A DNA stretch of 64,000 nt from Prosopocoilus inquinatus (lineage: Eukaryota; Arthropoda; Insecta; Coleoptera; Lucanidae). The notes beneath the pieces are model-generated. The model searched no databases. It saw only the letters and a program-made list of their open reading frames with translations, and had not been told where the DNA came from. Within the stretch, counting starts at the first letter, position 1. Each line of letters opens with the position of its first letter. Both the position numbers and the translations under genes were made by a program. Shown here piece after piece: positions 45,927 through 57,998 of the stretch. The stretch is taken from NCBI GenBank assembly GCA_036172665.1, contig CM069870.1, positions 67,952,212 to 68,016,211 on the forward strand, written 5' to 3'.

Positions 45927-48059
45927 ATAATAATAATAATAATAATAATAAATGTCTTTATTTTTGTTGGCGGGGTTCAGCATAAGCTGCTCTGCCACCC
46001 AACCAACGATGATAATATTACATTATCATTAAATATAAGAAGAATCATTAAAATATAAAAAAATCATTAAATAGAAAAATAACTCAATTGTAAATAACAA
46101 AGGAGCGAAAAAAGAAAAAAAAAGTTAGAAACACAAAAAATTACAATTGTAGTTACAGTCGCTGTTGCATAAGGAAAAGTTGATTTCGATATTTTTTTTT
46201 AAAAGAGTGGAACGACGATAGACGTAACTCACGAGACATTTCGTTGTAAATATAAGACGAGTTATAAGAAAAGGACCTTTCGAAGAGGGCAGTTTTATGC
46301 AATGGTGTATGAAGTGCACTAGTCCGTCGTAATATTTTGTCATGTAACATATATCTAGGAACAAGTAAGGCACTAAGGTAAGATGGACAAGAAATAATAT
46401 ATACTTTATGGACAAGGGAGGCCATATGAAGCTCTCTTCTATTAGTCATATTTAACCATTTAGCCTCTATTAACTTACATGATATATGGTATCTTCTATT
46501 CAAACCGTAGATTAAGCGGAGACAGGAGTTTTGAGTTTTTTGTATTCTCGCTGAAGATATATAATCTAGGCACGGGCCATAGACAGTATCACAGTAATTG
46601 AAATGAGAAAGGACAAGTGACTCACACACTTGTATTTTTAATTTTATAGAAAGGAACTGTCTGTCCATGTACAGGCACTTTTATGAAGAATAAGATTTTT
46701 AAATTAATTTCCGTACATGAGACGAGAACCGTAAGTCATTATCGAAAAGTACACCTAAATTTTTTACTGTTACACTAAATGGAATTTTGATATTATTAAC
46801 AAATATACTCATACCGTCTATGGCCCTTTGCCGATCTTTAACGCTGCCGAATACAATGACCGATGATTTTCGAGGGTTAATACACAATGAATGAGAGGCA
46901 GATATCAAACTTAATTCTGATATATCCTCATTAATTAGTTTGGAAGCTATTTCTAAATCAGAAATCTTGAAACTATAATACAACTGCGTATCATCAGCAT
47001 AATAATGCATATTACAAAATTTTATTTTAGTGTAGAAATCTGCAGTATATAAAGAATATAGAAGAGGTCCAAATATTGACCCCTGAGGAGCTCCTGATTC
47101 AATACTTTGAAAAGAAGAAAGAATACCATTTACCGTAACTGCTTGCATCCTGTTATTTAAATAAGAGGAAATAAATTTGACTACATTATCACTGAAGCCA
47201 AAATAATGAAGTTTAGCACACATTAGTTTGTGATTGATAGTATCGAAGGCTTTGGAAAAATCAATTAAGACAAGTACAGTTAAATTGCCATTATCGCAAG
47301 CTTTGAAAATATCGTCCGTAACCTTTAACAAAGCTGTATTAGTGCTATACCCCAGTCTAAACCCTGACTGCGTAGGTGGAAGTAATTTATATAGATTTAC
47401 GTATGTCCTGATCTGATTCACAACAAGCTTTTCAAGAATTTTGGACAAGACTGGCAGCAATGATATAAGTCGCAGATCGCCAAAAGAATTAACTTGCTTT
47501 ACTTTAGCAATCGGTACTACCATAGCACGCTTCCAGTCTTTAGGAAATTCGCCACGGATCAAATATTCATTTATAATGTGGATGATGTATTTACTTAGAA
47601 AAGGCAAGCATAATTTTACCATTTCAGTGGAAATTCCATCGCACCTACGAGCATTAGACTTAATGCTATAGATTACTTTCTCCACTGAACTTTCAGTAAT
47701 TGTGTGAAATGCAAACAATTCATGATTATCATTGTAGCGGTTATTGGAATAAAAATGTAAAGTATCCAAATCAATGTTATTATTCATTGCCCTTACAGAA
47801 TTTAAGAAATACTGATTAATTTCATGAGGATCACTGAAAGCATCAGGCAAAGGTTCTTGAGAATGAGAATTAACAACATTTAAGCATTTGAGTGCTTGCC
47901 AAGTTGATTTCTGGTCATTTTTTTTGCAGATGAAATTCAGATATGCTTTTTTTCACGCTTTACAGAAATGTTAACAATATTACGAAGACATTTGTAGTAA
48001 TCCCAATCTGCCACACATTTCGAATGTTTAAATTTATTGAGTACATTGTTACGAAGCTT
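45927..48059 (-). mobile_element. Non-LTR retrotransposon, 5'-truncated, inserted in fold-back 7
   Basis: Minus-strand element with a (TTA)n tail at 45927-45950 (its 3' end) and 5' end near 48059. AATTA flanks both sides. The right arm of the fold-back keeps the uninterrupted sequence (GGAAATTAAAAGATC, read inverted at 50993-51007), proving both the insertion and its limits. No endonuclease domain is included, so the copy is truncated. Confidence 0.9.
46153..48050 (-). pseudogene. Reverse transcriptase of a CR1/L2/Jockey-group element
   Basis: One frame from 47850 to 46153 carries RT blocks: LRLISLLPVLSKILEKL, LIDFSKAFDTINH (about 47260), ESGAPQGSIFGPLLYSL (about 47100) and YYADDTQLYY (about 46990). 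These are followed by the C-terminal region SHFNYCDTVYGPCLDYI. Two in-frame stops near 46680-46697 separate the last 171 codons. Upstream (47860-48050) the linker ADWDYYKCLRNIV can be read in shifted frames. The RT core itself is intact over 383 codons, which suggests a fairly young copy. Confidence 0.9.
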
Positions 48060-48502
48060 AATTAAAAGATCTATAGTTCTACATGAGTTCTAGAAAGAGT
48101 TCTAGAGAAAAACATTGCTATTTCTTATTTAGAAAACTCTAATAACACAAAATGATTAGTTACGGAGATACAGATGAGACGCTGTCGAATATTCGACAGT
48201 TCTATGAGCTCTACAATTTTTTCCTTGTAGTTTAAAACGTATCCAACCACTTTCTGCAGAGTTCCAGCCACAAGTTTCATTAGATTATTTTTTGCACAAT
48301 TTTAAATCCCGTAAAATTCGAGTTATACACGTTATAACTGAAACACTGCCGAATATATAAGAGAGTTCTGTGAGCTCTATAATTTTTTCCTTGTAGTTCG
48401 GAACATATCCAACGACGCTCTGCAGAATACCAGTCATAAAATAATTTTTTGAACAGTTTTAAACACCACGAAATTCGAATTATACACGTAATAAGTGAGG
48501 CA

Positions 48503-49024
48503 CGCACAGCCATTTTGTTTTTGGTTTTTTTTAATACGTTTTTAATAGCTGTAACTTCTAAACAAACAAAAATTACAGTCGGGCCTATATTAATAGGACG
48601 TTTTACTTTTGACTTTTCCGCGAGAAATAAAAAGTCGGACTTTGCCTGCTGAAGAACAAATCGGCAAATTTTATACTATTAAAGAAAATGAGCAGCGTAA
48701 TCTCGGGAAATTTGCACTTTTTGTCGCATTTTCGAATTGCTGAGTAAATTCTAGTCTGAGTTTATGGGTCGCACCACGGGTCTATCTTGATTGGTTCACG
48801 AGATGTGCCGTGAGAAACAAATGAAAAAACTCGAAAACCGTACGCGCTAGACCCACGATGCGACCCATCAATTCAGGCTAGAATTTACTCAGGAATTCGA
48901 AAATGACATCAAATACAAAACATCCCCCCCTCCAAAAAAAAAACGCGACTTAAATATTTTTCTTGGCAACGCGATATACAATTGTTTTTTTTTTTTATAA
49001 ATCGTACTTCTGGACATTATATGG
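48503..49024. repeat. Insertion in the left arm of fold-back 7 with a 165-bp MITE
   Basis: GAATTATACACGTAATAAGTGAGGC occurs on both sides (48478 and 49024), while the right arm has no counterpart to the DNA between. The insert contains a full copy of the palindromic MITE (48731-48900) and its flank to CGTACTTCTGGACAT (49018). The segment 48503-48730 is not seen elsewhere in the window. Confidence 0.6.
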
Positions 49025-51210
49025 AATTATACACGTAATAAGTGAGGCGCTGTCGGAAACTCAACGAAAAGTCGTTGGATACATTCTGAGCTACAAGGGA
49101 AACATTATATAGCTCACAGAACTGTCGCGTTTTGACAGCGTCTCACTTATTACGTGTATAATTCGAATTTCGCGGGGTTTAACATTGCTCAAAAAATAAT
49201 GAAATGAGGCTGAACATGTTCCGAACTAAAAGGAAAAAGATATAGAGTTCACAGAACTGTTGTATATTCACCTCTGTGAAGTTGGCACCTCATTTTTCAA
49301 AAAAGTGATTTTTTTATTGGAGTTCTGATAGCACCCCAAAGAGTTCTGGAGTTCTGTGTTAAAATTAAAAAGAGTTCTGGCGGATAAAATATTAAAAAAA
49401 TGATTTAAAATTTGGGGTACTAAGTTCACAAAACGGGATTTGAAAATTGTCTAAAAAGAAATTTAACAGTTGGAAATAATTAATTTCACCATTAAGATTT
49501 TCTTTAGAACTATTGAGGTGCTATTCAGAACTCTAAACAGAATCTCGAAATTTTGAAATTACTGTATCCCCCTTATTTTAACAAAGATCAAAACACGAAA
49601 AAACATTTTGTTTTAGGGTTTAGAGACTTAGAAATAAAAAATAATTGTTAGTTTTTAGTATCATACTACTTTTAACCTCAAATTATTATTATTTTTTTCA
49701 TTTTATACTTTGACAACACTTCAGGTCGAGAAACGAAAAATCGCTGGAACTTTTTTATTTTTGATCGTTAAGGATAATCGTGAGAACTCGTGGAGTGCTA
49801 CTAGAGCTCTAAGCAGAACGAATTTTTTTTTGAGAAAAATATCCATTTTGCACTTTAATAAGTCGCGTCTCGCTATGAAATTTTGTTAAAGTACAAAATG
49901 GACTTTATTTGGGGAATTTTCCGTTTCTGCGTTCTGGGTAGCACTCCACGAGTTCTCACGATTATCCTTCACGACCGAAGTGCTAAAATTAAAGGTGAAA
50001 AAGTTCCAGCGATTTTTCGTTTCTCGAGCTGAACTGTTGTCAAAGAATAAAATGAAAAAAAAAAAATTAATTTGAGGTTCTTTTAAGAGTAGTATGGTAC
50101 TTAAACTAACAATTATTTTTTACATCTAAATCTCTAGACCCAAAAATAAAATGTTTTTTCGTGTTTTGATCTTCTGTTAAAATATGGGGGATACAGTAAT
50201 TTCAAAATTTCGAGATTCTGTTTAAAGTTCTGGATAACACCTCAATAGTTCAAAAGAAAGTCTTAATGGTGAAATTCACTATTTCCAACAGTTAACATTT
50301 TATAGCCAATTTTCAAATTGCGTTTTGTGAACACAATATCCCAGATTTAAAAAGCCATTTTTTTATGTTTAATCAGCCAGAATTCTTTTTAATTTTGATA
50401 TAGAACTCCCATAAAAAATCATTTTTTTTTGAAAAATTAAAAATTAATTAAAATTGCTCAAAAAATAATCTAATGAGTCCTATCGCTGGAACTTGGTAGA
50501 AAGTCGTTTCGAACTACAAGGGAAAAATTGTAAAGCTCACAGAACTGTCGTGTTTTTGACAGCGTTTCACTTATTATGTGTATAATTTGGCGGTGTTTAA
50601 AACTGCTCAAAAAATTATTTAATGAGTCTTTTGGCTGGAACTCTGCGGAAAGTCATTGAATATGTTCCAAACTACAAGAAAAAAATTATAGAGCTCACGG
50701 AACTGTCGCATATTCGACAGCGTCTCAGTTGTAACGTGTATAACTCGAATTTTACGAGATTTAAAATTGCTCAAAAAATAATCTAATGAGACTTGTGGTT
50801 GGAACTCTGCAGAAAGTCGTTGGATACGTTCCGAACTACAAGGAAAAATTGTAGAGCTCATAGAACTGTCGAATATTCGACAGCGTCTCATCTGTATCTC
50901 CGTAACTAATCATTTTGTGTTATTAGAGTTTTCTAAATAAGAAATAGCAATGTTTTTCTCTAGAACTCTTTTTAGAACTCATGTAGAACTATAGATCTTT
51001 TAATTTCCTATAAGAATTGGCCGTTAATTTTGCGTAGGACAAAGTGAGACGCTGCGTGAACCTGGCGTCTCAGTTTGCACTTTGGCATTTTTTCGCTCTA
51101 ATGAGCAGACCTATCGATTTCACCTATCAGGAACTATAGAACTATTAAAAATAAAGCCAGAACTCACTAGAACTTATGAGTTTCCATGAAATGATACGCC
51201 AGCTTCACAG

Positions 51211-53970
51211 GCACTAATCATCGTTTGATTTTAAACACTTTCATCAAACACTCATGTTATGGGCTTCAGGTGCATGACACTAGTCGCGCTATGTGACCTA
51301 AACCCGTACATTTCTCTTCTAGTTTTTTTTTGTGCTACATTCGATCAGAAATTTTGCTTTTTGCAAACCTTTCGCTTTTTGATTACTTAGGTTGGCCTCT
51401 AACTTATTTGCTGCTTCTACCGAACGAGTTACCCTCTCCATTTCACCCGCGTCATCAACTTTTCTATCAAACCGTCTCTGTAATTTCTTGTTTAACGCGT
51501 TGCCATGTTTCACTTTCAGTTTCGCCACCAATCTTCAATTCTGTTACGGTCGAAGTCGCTTGTATTTGTGGTAAATATTTTTGTTAAACAAATGGCAGCC
51601 CTGACTCCCTCTCGACTCCGCGCGTCCATTTGGCCTTCGTTTCATTGTAAAACTTTCTCTGCTAAGGGGCACACGTCCATTTGAATTTGCTCGTTTAGAA
51701 GCTAACAGATGTTAAACTATTTTGATTAACGTAACCTTCTTTCCCCAAGGGTGAATGGTTTTCTTCGCTCGAGAAACACTTCTTTAGTGTCAAGGTCAGT
51801 CGTTTGTTACTGTTTTGTTTGAATTTTCCTTACGCTGACTAGACAAGTCGTATCCCGTTTCCGATTATGTCAGTTGTATTATACTTCCTGATATAATAAA
51901 TCACTGGGTATCAAACGGTCGCCCCAACAAGAAAGTTTATTTACTCCAAGCTGAATCTCAAACACCGTCATTTTGCTTGCTTTTGTTAACGTTTGAGTCA
52001 ATTCAGTTACTAGATTTTTCCTGTTACATTGGTTATTGTGAGACAAACGGAAATTTTCTAAGGTACGCACCATTTTGTATTTTGAAGATCAGTTGATGAA
52101 ATATTTGTAGCCAAACTTTAACGTTAACGTTTTATTTGTTGCTTTCTTTGCAGTCATTTTTTTATTCCGCCATTTTAAAACTGAAGTTAATTTTGAGTTG
52201 GAATTATATACCAATACGTACTATATATATTCAAGTAATTCAACTGCACTAAAGTTTCCTTCCTCCCTTTCTTTTTTCCTTTTTCATTTTAAAAAATCAT
52301 TAACTGCACTAATGCGAAGAATTTAAGATGTATTTATTTATTTTGAGTTTCTAACCTCACACTACCTGACTGCAGGCCTGACGCCATGCCGAACAGATTA
52401 CTTTAAAGCGATGTGAAAGTGGCAATTTTTCGATGTTGCCAAACGTAAACTCCAATTAGTTAATCAGTGATTAACATAATAGTTTTTTGTTTTGGTAAAC
52501 AGCATCAAATTTTTAACAGTGATTAAATTTAACGGTTGATTAGTTAATCGACGCTTAAACAAAGCTTTGCGAAAACCGCCCATAAAGTCTTTAAATACTG
52601 GAGCATACATTGCAGAACAACAGCTGTTAGTGATAAAACCCCTAAATAAGAACCTGTCCTCGTATAAGTGTTAAAATCATCTAAGTTAATTTAATATTCA
52701 TACTTATATTTATTTATAATAAAAATACGGTGCTTTTATTTTATCAATCAGTGTGTTATTTATTACTCGTTACGAAAAATGCTCGCTACCAGAAGCCTGT
52801 AAGGAGAGAAGAACATAACCAACGGGACAAATCCAACGGTGATTAAAAACCTCACCTGGTTTGTATACCAACCAGGCTGACCTGAATTACTTGACGATTA
52901 ACAAAATATTGCAGCATTTAATTCAACTTGGCCGAGGAAATAACAGAAAAACAAAGCAAGTAAAAAATAGAGAACATATTAAAATGCACCAATCAGTTGA
53001 ATGCGTCCCATAAACGCTATGCAATAGCAGAATAGATTAGGGGTTATGAGAAAGAGCGTCGCGCCTCGATCCCAGTTACTGAGATCATGATCATACAACG
53101 CGATTTTGAGCCGTGATTGCTCTCTTTATTTTTCTGCAAAATTGTATAACAAATAACTATTTTAACGTTTCCGGGTAGGACACAACCGGAACCTTCCGAG
53201 AACTTCTTGGACGCGCTTGAACATCGATCCTCCTCCACATTAATTTCCGCACGATGGCGTGTGATGGACGTGGGCGCGCGCAAATGGACGCACGGAATAA
53301 TGAGTTAATCGGCGCTTGATGCGACGCCAAATGCACATTATTCAAAATAAATAGCGAGTTTCCGCGGGGCACATCTCCAAGAGCACTCGGAGAGGAATTT
53401 CAGGAATTTTATTTTTGTTGCAGCCTCATCCAAGAGAGAAAGACTGTGGAGATTACATCATTTGTTAGCTACCACAAAAAAATGTTAAAAGTGGTTACTC
53501 CTGCTTAGGTGACAAGTTTACGCTACCTTTCATCAGCCGGGTAACTCATAATCAGCGAAGATGGGCGCTGGTCCAAAGATGTAAGAGAGCGCCAGGGTGA
53601 ACGGATGCCCAACTAAGGGTGATAATACCAGACTGTGTTCCTAATGTGTCTCAGATTCATGATAGTGTCACGATTACGGAAAACTTGAAAATCGTATTTA
53701 ATTAATTTAAAATGTATTTTTTCCAATGCAATACGATTTATTTGCTGATAAGAGGTTTGCTGGTGCAACGACTCGATGAACGATGAACTTGTAGCGTGAA
53801 TCCGCAAAGTTGCAAATACGCAAATAACTCGGGCATTGTATGTGTTTAAACACAATCAATTAATTGACGATTTAATAGAAATGACGATTGGAATCAACGT
53901 GAAAATTCTGACAACACCTTTTCAGCGACCGAGCAAAGTACGGGTTCAATTAAAGTTTTGCGGAATTTGG
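51211..53970. other. No gene seen
   Basis: Mixed composition. Antiparallel short frames at 51319-51587 overlap each other and show no motif. 52740-53040 and 53150-53400 are richer in GC and may be host regulatory DNA. CGCCCATAAAG near 52577 resembles a lone MITE end. Confidence 0.35.
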
Positions 53971-53973
53971 TCA

Positions 53974-54030
53974 TGACGTCACGTGCATTAGCAGTATAAA
54001 AGATGGGCGTAATTTGTAAAAGATATCAGT
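53974..54030 (+). promoter_or_regulatory. Core promoter: CRE, E-box, TATA box, initiator
   Basis: TGACGTCA (53974-53981), a perfect cAMP-response element, overlaps CACGTG (53980-53985), a perfect E-box. TATAAAAG follows at 53995-54002 and the insect initiator TCAGT at 54026-54030. This puts the likely start at A54028, about 32 bp after the TATA box. A start codon follows at 54084. The spacing and order are those of a focused insect promoter. CRE plus E-box suggests response to cAMP/CREB and to bHLH factors, but this is inference. Confidence 0.75.
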
Positions 54031-54083
54031 TAATCTGATCGTCGTCGTGGAATACAGTTATCTGTATTTGTGACCTTTAAACA

Positions 54084-54116
54084 ATGAAGGTAATCCTTGT
54101 TGTTTTAATGAGTTAG
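54084..54116 (+). CDS. Very short first coding exon (Met-Lys) or broken signal peptide
   Basis: ATG lies 56 bp after the predicted start site with a good context (AACAATGA). Two readings are possible. (1) ATGAAG|GTAATC is a two-codon exon ending at 54089. This is the usual layout of insect cuticle-protein and other small secreted-protein genes, whose next exon carries the rest of the signal peptide. No such exon is recognised downstream, so it may lie beyond the window or in the unresolved DNA. (2) Read through, MKVILVVLMS ends at TAG (54114-54116), yet the same frame continues with FAVSLLLPFHPQAAQPP, a hydrophobic then Ala/Gln stretch like a signal peptide with cleavage site. That would make it a copy inactivated by one stop, or a sequencing error. 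I favour (1) slightly. Confidence 0.45.
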   Translation: MKVILVVLMS

Positions 54117-54189
54117 TTTGCAGTTTCCCTGTTACTCCCTTTTCACCCCCAAGCTGCGCAACCCCCGCGTCTGGACCCCGACAGCTCGT

Positions 54190-54508
54190 AACCTGCTGGA
54201 GACGACCGACGCGTGACAATAGTTTTACTCAACAAATCCTAAAGATTTGAATTATCTAACGTCGGCCACAGAACAAAATAAAATATTCATTTCTTGTTTT
54301 CTATAACGTCTTCCCGCTATGAGTTTGGTTTAATTAGAATAAATAAAGGCTTTCTTCTAAAAATATCAAATGACTCTTAAAAATAAGAAAATTGATTTAG
54401 AGCCAATTCCTCAAAGCTAAATTCATACAATGTCAAAACTTGTTACGGTGCAACAATCCGTAGCACAGAATTTACAACTGTGTAAAAGTGTGAACAGATG
54501 AAACAGTC
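54190..54508. other. Downstream of the short exon; nothing recognised
   Basis: AT-rich, stops in all frames. Confidence 0.3.
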
Positions 54509-54612
54509 TTTTTAATCTTGAACCGGACAGAATTATAGTTCTAATTCGGTTCAAGATTTAAAAAAAAAACTTTTTACTTACATTTCTCATCGGACGAGAA
54601 TCAACTTCATTT
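54509..54612. repeat. Short relative of the ribozyme palindrome, no ribozyme
   Basis: TTTTTAATCTTGAACCGGACAG is mirrored by its complement around ATTATAGTTCTA. Then ACTTTTTACTTAC..ATCGGACGAGAATCAACTTC matches the right-hand tail of the 40561-41392 element. It keeps both ends of that family but lacks the 300+ bp containing the hammerheads, as an internally deleted copy would. Confidence 0.65.
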
Positions 54613-56348
54613 GCGAACAGAGGGTTGAATGGGTGACGGAATAAACGTAAACAAGAACATACTTATACTCATCCCCTTTTAGTCTACAATTGTTTTCACA
54701 GTCCGTACAATGTGGAATCTCGATTTTCTTTGTTAGTAGCGTTCTGGTTTTCGGTAGGAAGCCAGAAATCGGTATCCAATTCATTTTCCACGAATTGCTC
54801 GCAGCTGCACGTGCTTCATTTTGTATTTACAAATGAGTCAGGCATGTTCCGATATGATCAAAGTATTTAATGAAATTAAGTGTACCAAAGCAAGAACGAT
54901 TCTTACAACCGAGTGCCGATGTCGATTCTATTCGGGGTTCCAGCGTGATACTCTTATAAGTATTTGTGTATTAGTGTGCGTAACTTTAAATCTGAATGCT
55001 TGAAATAATAGGCGTGTTCTTTTTGCCACAAATCAAATTCTGCCATAATTCTCACGTATCAGAAAAAGAAATGCGCTCGAAATCGTTTACAAAATACGTT
55101 GCAATCCTATCTAGAAAAAGAATAGAATCTCCGAACGATATTATTCATTTATTTATAACCACAAATGAGTGCCAACGCCTTGAGAATTTTGCACTAATTC
55201 ACGGCCTGATTATTTCGAAACGAGAGCCCAAAACAAGCGCTTAGAATAAAACGCAAAACGTGAGATTATATGCAATTTGCCATTTAATTATTTTAGCGAC
55301 GAGGAGAAGATGGTAAAAAAACAATTGTCAACGCAATAAACGTCGACGAAAGGCGGCAATAAAAAGCTGTTTCTAATCGCAGCAAAATTTCGGCGAACTA
55401 GGTGCGCCAGTTGAATCGTTTCAAACATAAAAGAGAATTAATTAATGTTGCGAAATCGAAAATAAATGCGAGTCGAATGGAATATACAGGTCCTTCCCTG
55501 AAAGCGGTTTTCCACACCGTAACAACACATTTTCATTTTAAGTTTTTTTTTTTTTTAATTTATCATAGGAATTAGGAATCTCCTGGGGCTGTTTATCCCG
55601 AAGTCATATTGAATCATATCCAGTGATCAACTGAATTTTACCTCGTAGTTGGCCACGACTCGAAAACAAACGTCATAAGATAACGGATAATGGACATTTA
55701 TACAGGATTTACATCTCTAAAATTTAAAAACCCGGATAAGGCTACTTAAAAATTTAATAATAATAAATAATACTAAAAAAATATATTTATTTTTGCATAC
55801 CAAGAGGTCTTAGTTCATTTTTTTTTGCAAAATCCTGAAACAGGTAAGTTTTTCATTAAAAAAAATATATTTCCTTTATCGGCATTTGTTTTTCCGCCGT
55901 GAAATCTTTATTTGCTTTTTGTTAACTGCAGCCCTTTTTCATTCAGTTTTTAATCATCCTTGTCAGTTAAATGATTGCTTATCTGCACATCAGTTGTAAA
56001 TTTCTATTACCTACGCATTTTCAGTCTTGCGAATCAGTTTTTGGTTTTTTTTTTGGGGTATACTATCGGTTTTTGTTGTAAGGAAACATTGTTATAAAAT
56101 TCGGCAAAGAAATTGAAATACGAAAGCATTTACGAAAGCTCACGAAGCTTTCATGAATTCACTTTTTAAAAAGAATGGGAAATAGATGACGTTTAAACTC
56201 ACACAGCAGCACTAATCTCAGACACAAAATAAGTTTATCAATTAAATAAAGTCATTTGTTCGGAAAATATTTGTATTTGTTTGTACTGTACGGCAGCAGA
56301 GATGATTTTTTTAAAAAGTTTAACAACGCGAAGACGGTTTAAATTAGA
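54613..56348. other. No gene seen
   Basis: Short frames (54587-54784 minus, 54821-55244 plus) have no recognisable product. A lone TATACAGGTCC terminus lies at 55483. Confidence 0.35.
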
Positions 56349-56607
56349 TGCTATGTGTGGTACATAAAGTCACATTAGAAATCAGTCCGGAAACCAAAAA
56401 TGGCAAAATTGTAAAAATATATAGGGTTTTCCATTTAAAATAACGAAGTGACATAACGCCCAGGCCAAACCGAACACTTTGTATACACTAAACTAATTAT
56501 AAAATATTCTACATATGATACCGAGTAACTTTCATTTGAAACATTTTTTTGTATAATGAATAACTAGAGAGAAATGAAGGAAGCCACCATAAGTGAAACA
56601 TCCTGTA
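56349..56607 (-). repeat. Dispersed copy of the 15.7-kb fold-back arm
   Basis: In inverted orientation this matches 15727-15985: TACAGGATGTTTCACTTA, CTCTAGTTATTCA, AAATGTTTCAAATGAAAGTTACT, an internal TACAAAGTGTTCGG..GGAAAACCCTATATA module and the far end ACATAG..TCTAAT. Both copies end at the same place on the inner side, supporting a real element boundary. Confidence 0.75.
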
Positions 56608-57500
56608 TATATGTAGGTATAGTATGTAGGAATGTGAATAGTTGCAAATTTTCTTTATTGAAAGATTGGTCCAAAAATGCACGTCCGACTTACATAAAAG
56701 ACGAATCGCGCCGCCCAAAATAAACAGCGCGACCGAGGACGTCGTCCACAAACCGTGACATGTGCGGCTCGTAATAACAGTGACGTGCAACCTAGCGACC
56801 TAAATAAAGCCGTAGCTGTCCTATTTTCGGTCCTTCTGCTTACACTAGACTCGCTCCGAAAGAGATTAGAATAGCTAAAGATAGCGCGAGGGCGGCGGCG
56901 TGATTCCACCGCCGGCAGACGAAATGCCAGCCCACCGATTTCCGAATTTATAAATTCGTTGCCGCCGCGTAAATTAGGGCCCTGCACACCTGTTCCATTA
57001 CAGAATTAATTGCGTGGGTGGATAGGCGAAAGCTCTCTTTTCGTGTTAGCAGAAGCCTTTCGGATTCAGCATCTGCGTTGGTAGTGTTGCTTGTAGTTCA
57101 GATTTTCGATAACAGATGGCGTACATGTATGCATTTCTTCTTGACATTTCTCAAGTATTTCTATAAAATTAAAATCTGGGCAAAGTCAATGCACTTTTGT
57201 GGTTCGTTCCCATTTGGCGAGAAAGATCTGTGCGAGGGCTCCATTTTTTCTTTGCTTCTTTTGCCTCTTCTCTTCCTCTTTTTCTCTTTTGCTTGGTTTT
57301 TCGATCTATTGCTTTCTTGGACTTTTTGTCCTCTCCTTGTTGGGTTTTGGGTTTCTTTTTCTTGTTCTTTTCCTGTACAATGTATTCTCCGTGATTCTTT
57401 TTAATTACAATTATTTTAAAGCCTTTCCAATCCAGACGGATGGCACGCTTAAGTGTGCGGGGTTATTTTAACTGCGCTTCATCTGCCAACTATTTATCGT
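56608..57500. other. GC-rich patch and hydrophobic frames, no gene called
   Basis: 56690-57000 is clearly richer in GC and CpG than its surroundings, without an open frame that carries motifs. It may be regulatory DNA. Overlapping plus-strand frames at 57018-57471 encode runs of F/L/S from CTTTTTCT-rich DNA and are not convincing. Confidence 0.3.
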
Positions 57501-57507
57501 TATTTAT

Positions 57508-57770
57508 CCGTCCATAAGTCCATCCACAAATCCATCCACAAATCCATCCATAAATCCATCCAGAAGTCCATCCAGAAATCCTTTCACAAATCCATCCACA
57601 AATCCATCCACAAATCCTTCCAGAAACCCATTCAGAAATCTATTCAGAAATCCTTCCACAAATCCATCCACAAATCCATCCACAAATCCATCCACAAATC
57701 CATCTACAAATCCATTCATAACGGATCCATAAAGCCATCCATCCATAAATTCCATAAATCCATCCACAAC
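57508..57770. repeat. 12-bp minisatellite (AAATCCATCCAC)n
   Basis: About twenty 12-bp units with variants AAATCCTTCCAG and AAATCCATTCAG. Because 12 is a multiple of three, both strands stay open (KSIH repeats on plus, GFVD repeats on minus). These frames are not genes. It lies about 230 bp past the stop codon of the minus-strand gene. Confidence 0.95.
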
Positions 57771-57973
57771 CGCCATCAACAAGGAAGTTTTTAGACTCCC
57801 CATTTCATTCTTCGACTTTTTACTTTATTTCCCTTTCATTGAAGGAAATTTCGACTCCTGCCTGCAGTTCTCCCCCCTTTTGTCCTTTATTTTCCCATTA
57901 TTAACTGCGTCAGCTTCTTACGAAGAATATTAATTGGGATCTTTTAAAAATCAACGTTTTTCTTTTGATAAAA

Positions 57974-57979
57974 TTTATT
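57974..57979 (-). terminator. Polyadenylation signal AATAAA
   Basis: AATAAA on the minus strand, 20 nt after the TGA stop of the six-exon gene, implying a very short 3' untranslated region. Confidence 0.7.
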
Positions 57980-57998
57980 GACAGCAACCCTAATTACA

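Larger units (their letters stand above)
45718..51210. mobile_element. Giant fold-back element 7 with sub-repeats
   Basis: CTGTGAAGCTGGCG at 45718 is mirrored by CGCCAGCTTCACAG ending at 51210. The axis is near 49865, where CCATTTTGCACTTTAA.. meets its complement. The right arm is about 1.35 kb. The left arm is about 4.1 kb because it contains two insertions, a retrotransposon at 45927-48059 and a ~520-bp repeat at about 48503-49024; without them it is about 1.5 kb. Each arm holds ~165-190-bp sub-repeats with AGCGTCTCA..TACGTGTATAA and GTTCCGAACTACAAGG..GAGCTC. Internal sub-repeats in inverted arms are the classic FB-type architecture. No transposase is seen. Confidence 0.85.

Noticed and set aside
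53175..53215. GAACCTTCCGAGAACTTC as a heat-shock element
   Set aside because: The GAA/TTC blocks are not at the regular 5-bp spacing, and no promoter is next to it.
53535..53560. GCTGATGA on the minus strand near 53540
   Set aside because: Followed by GTAAAC instead of a stem-closed GAAA; no stem I.
57453..57803. Long open frames on both strands with KSIH or GFVD repeats
   Set aside because: They are forced by a 12-bp minisatellite; no start context, splice chain or homology.
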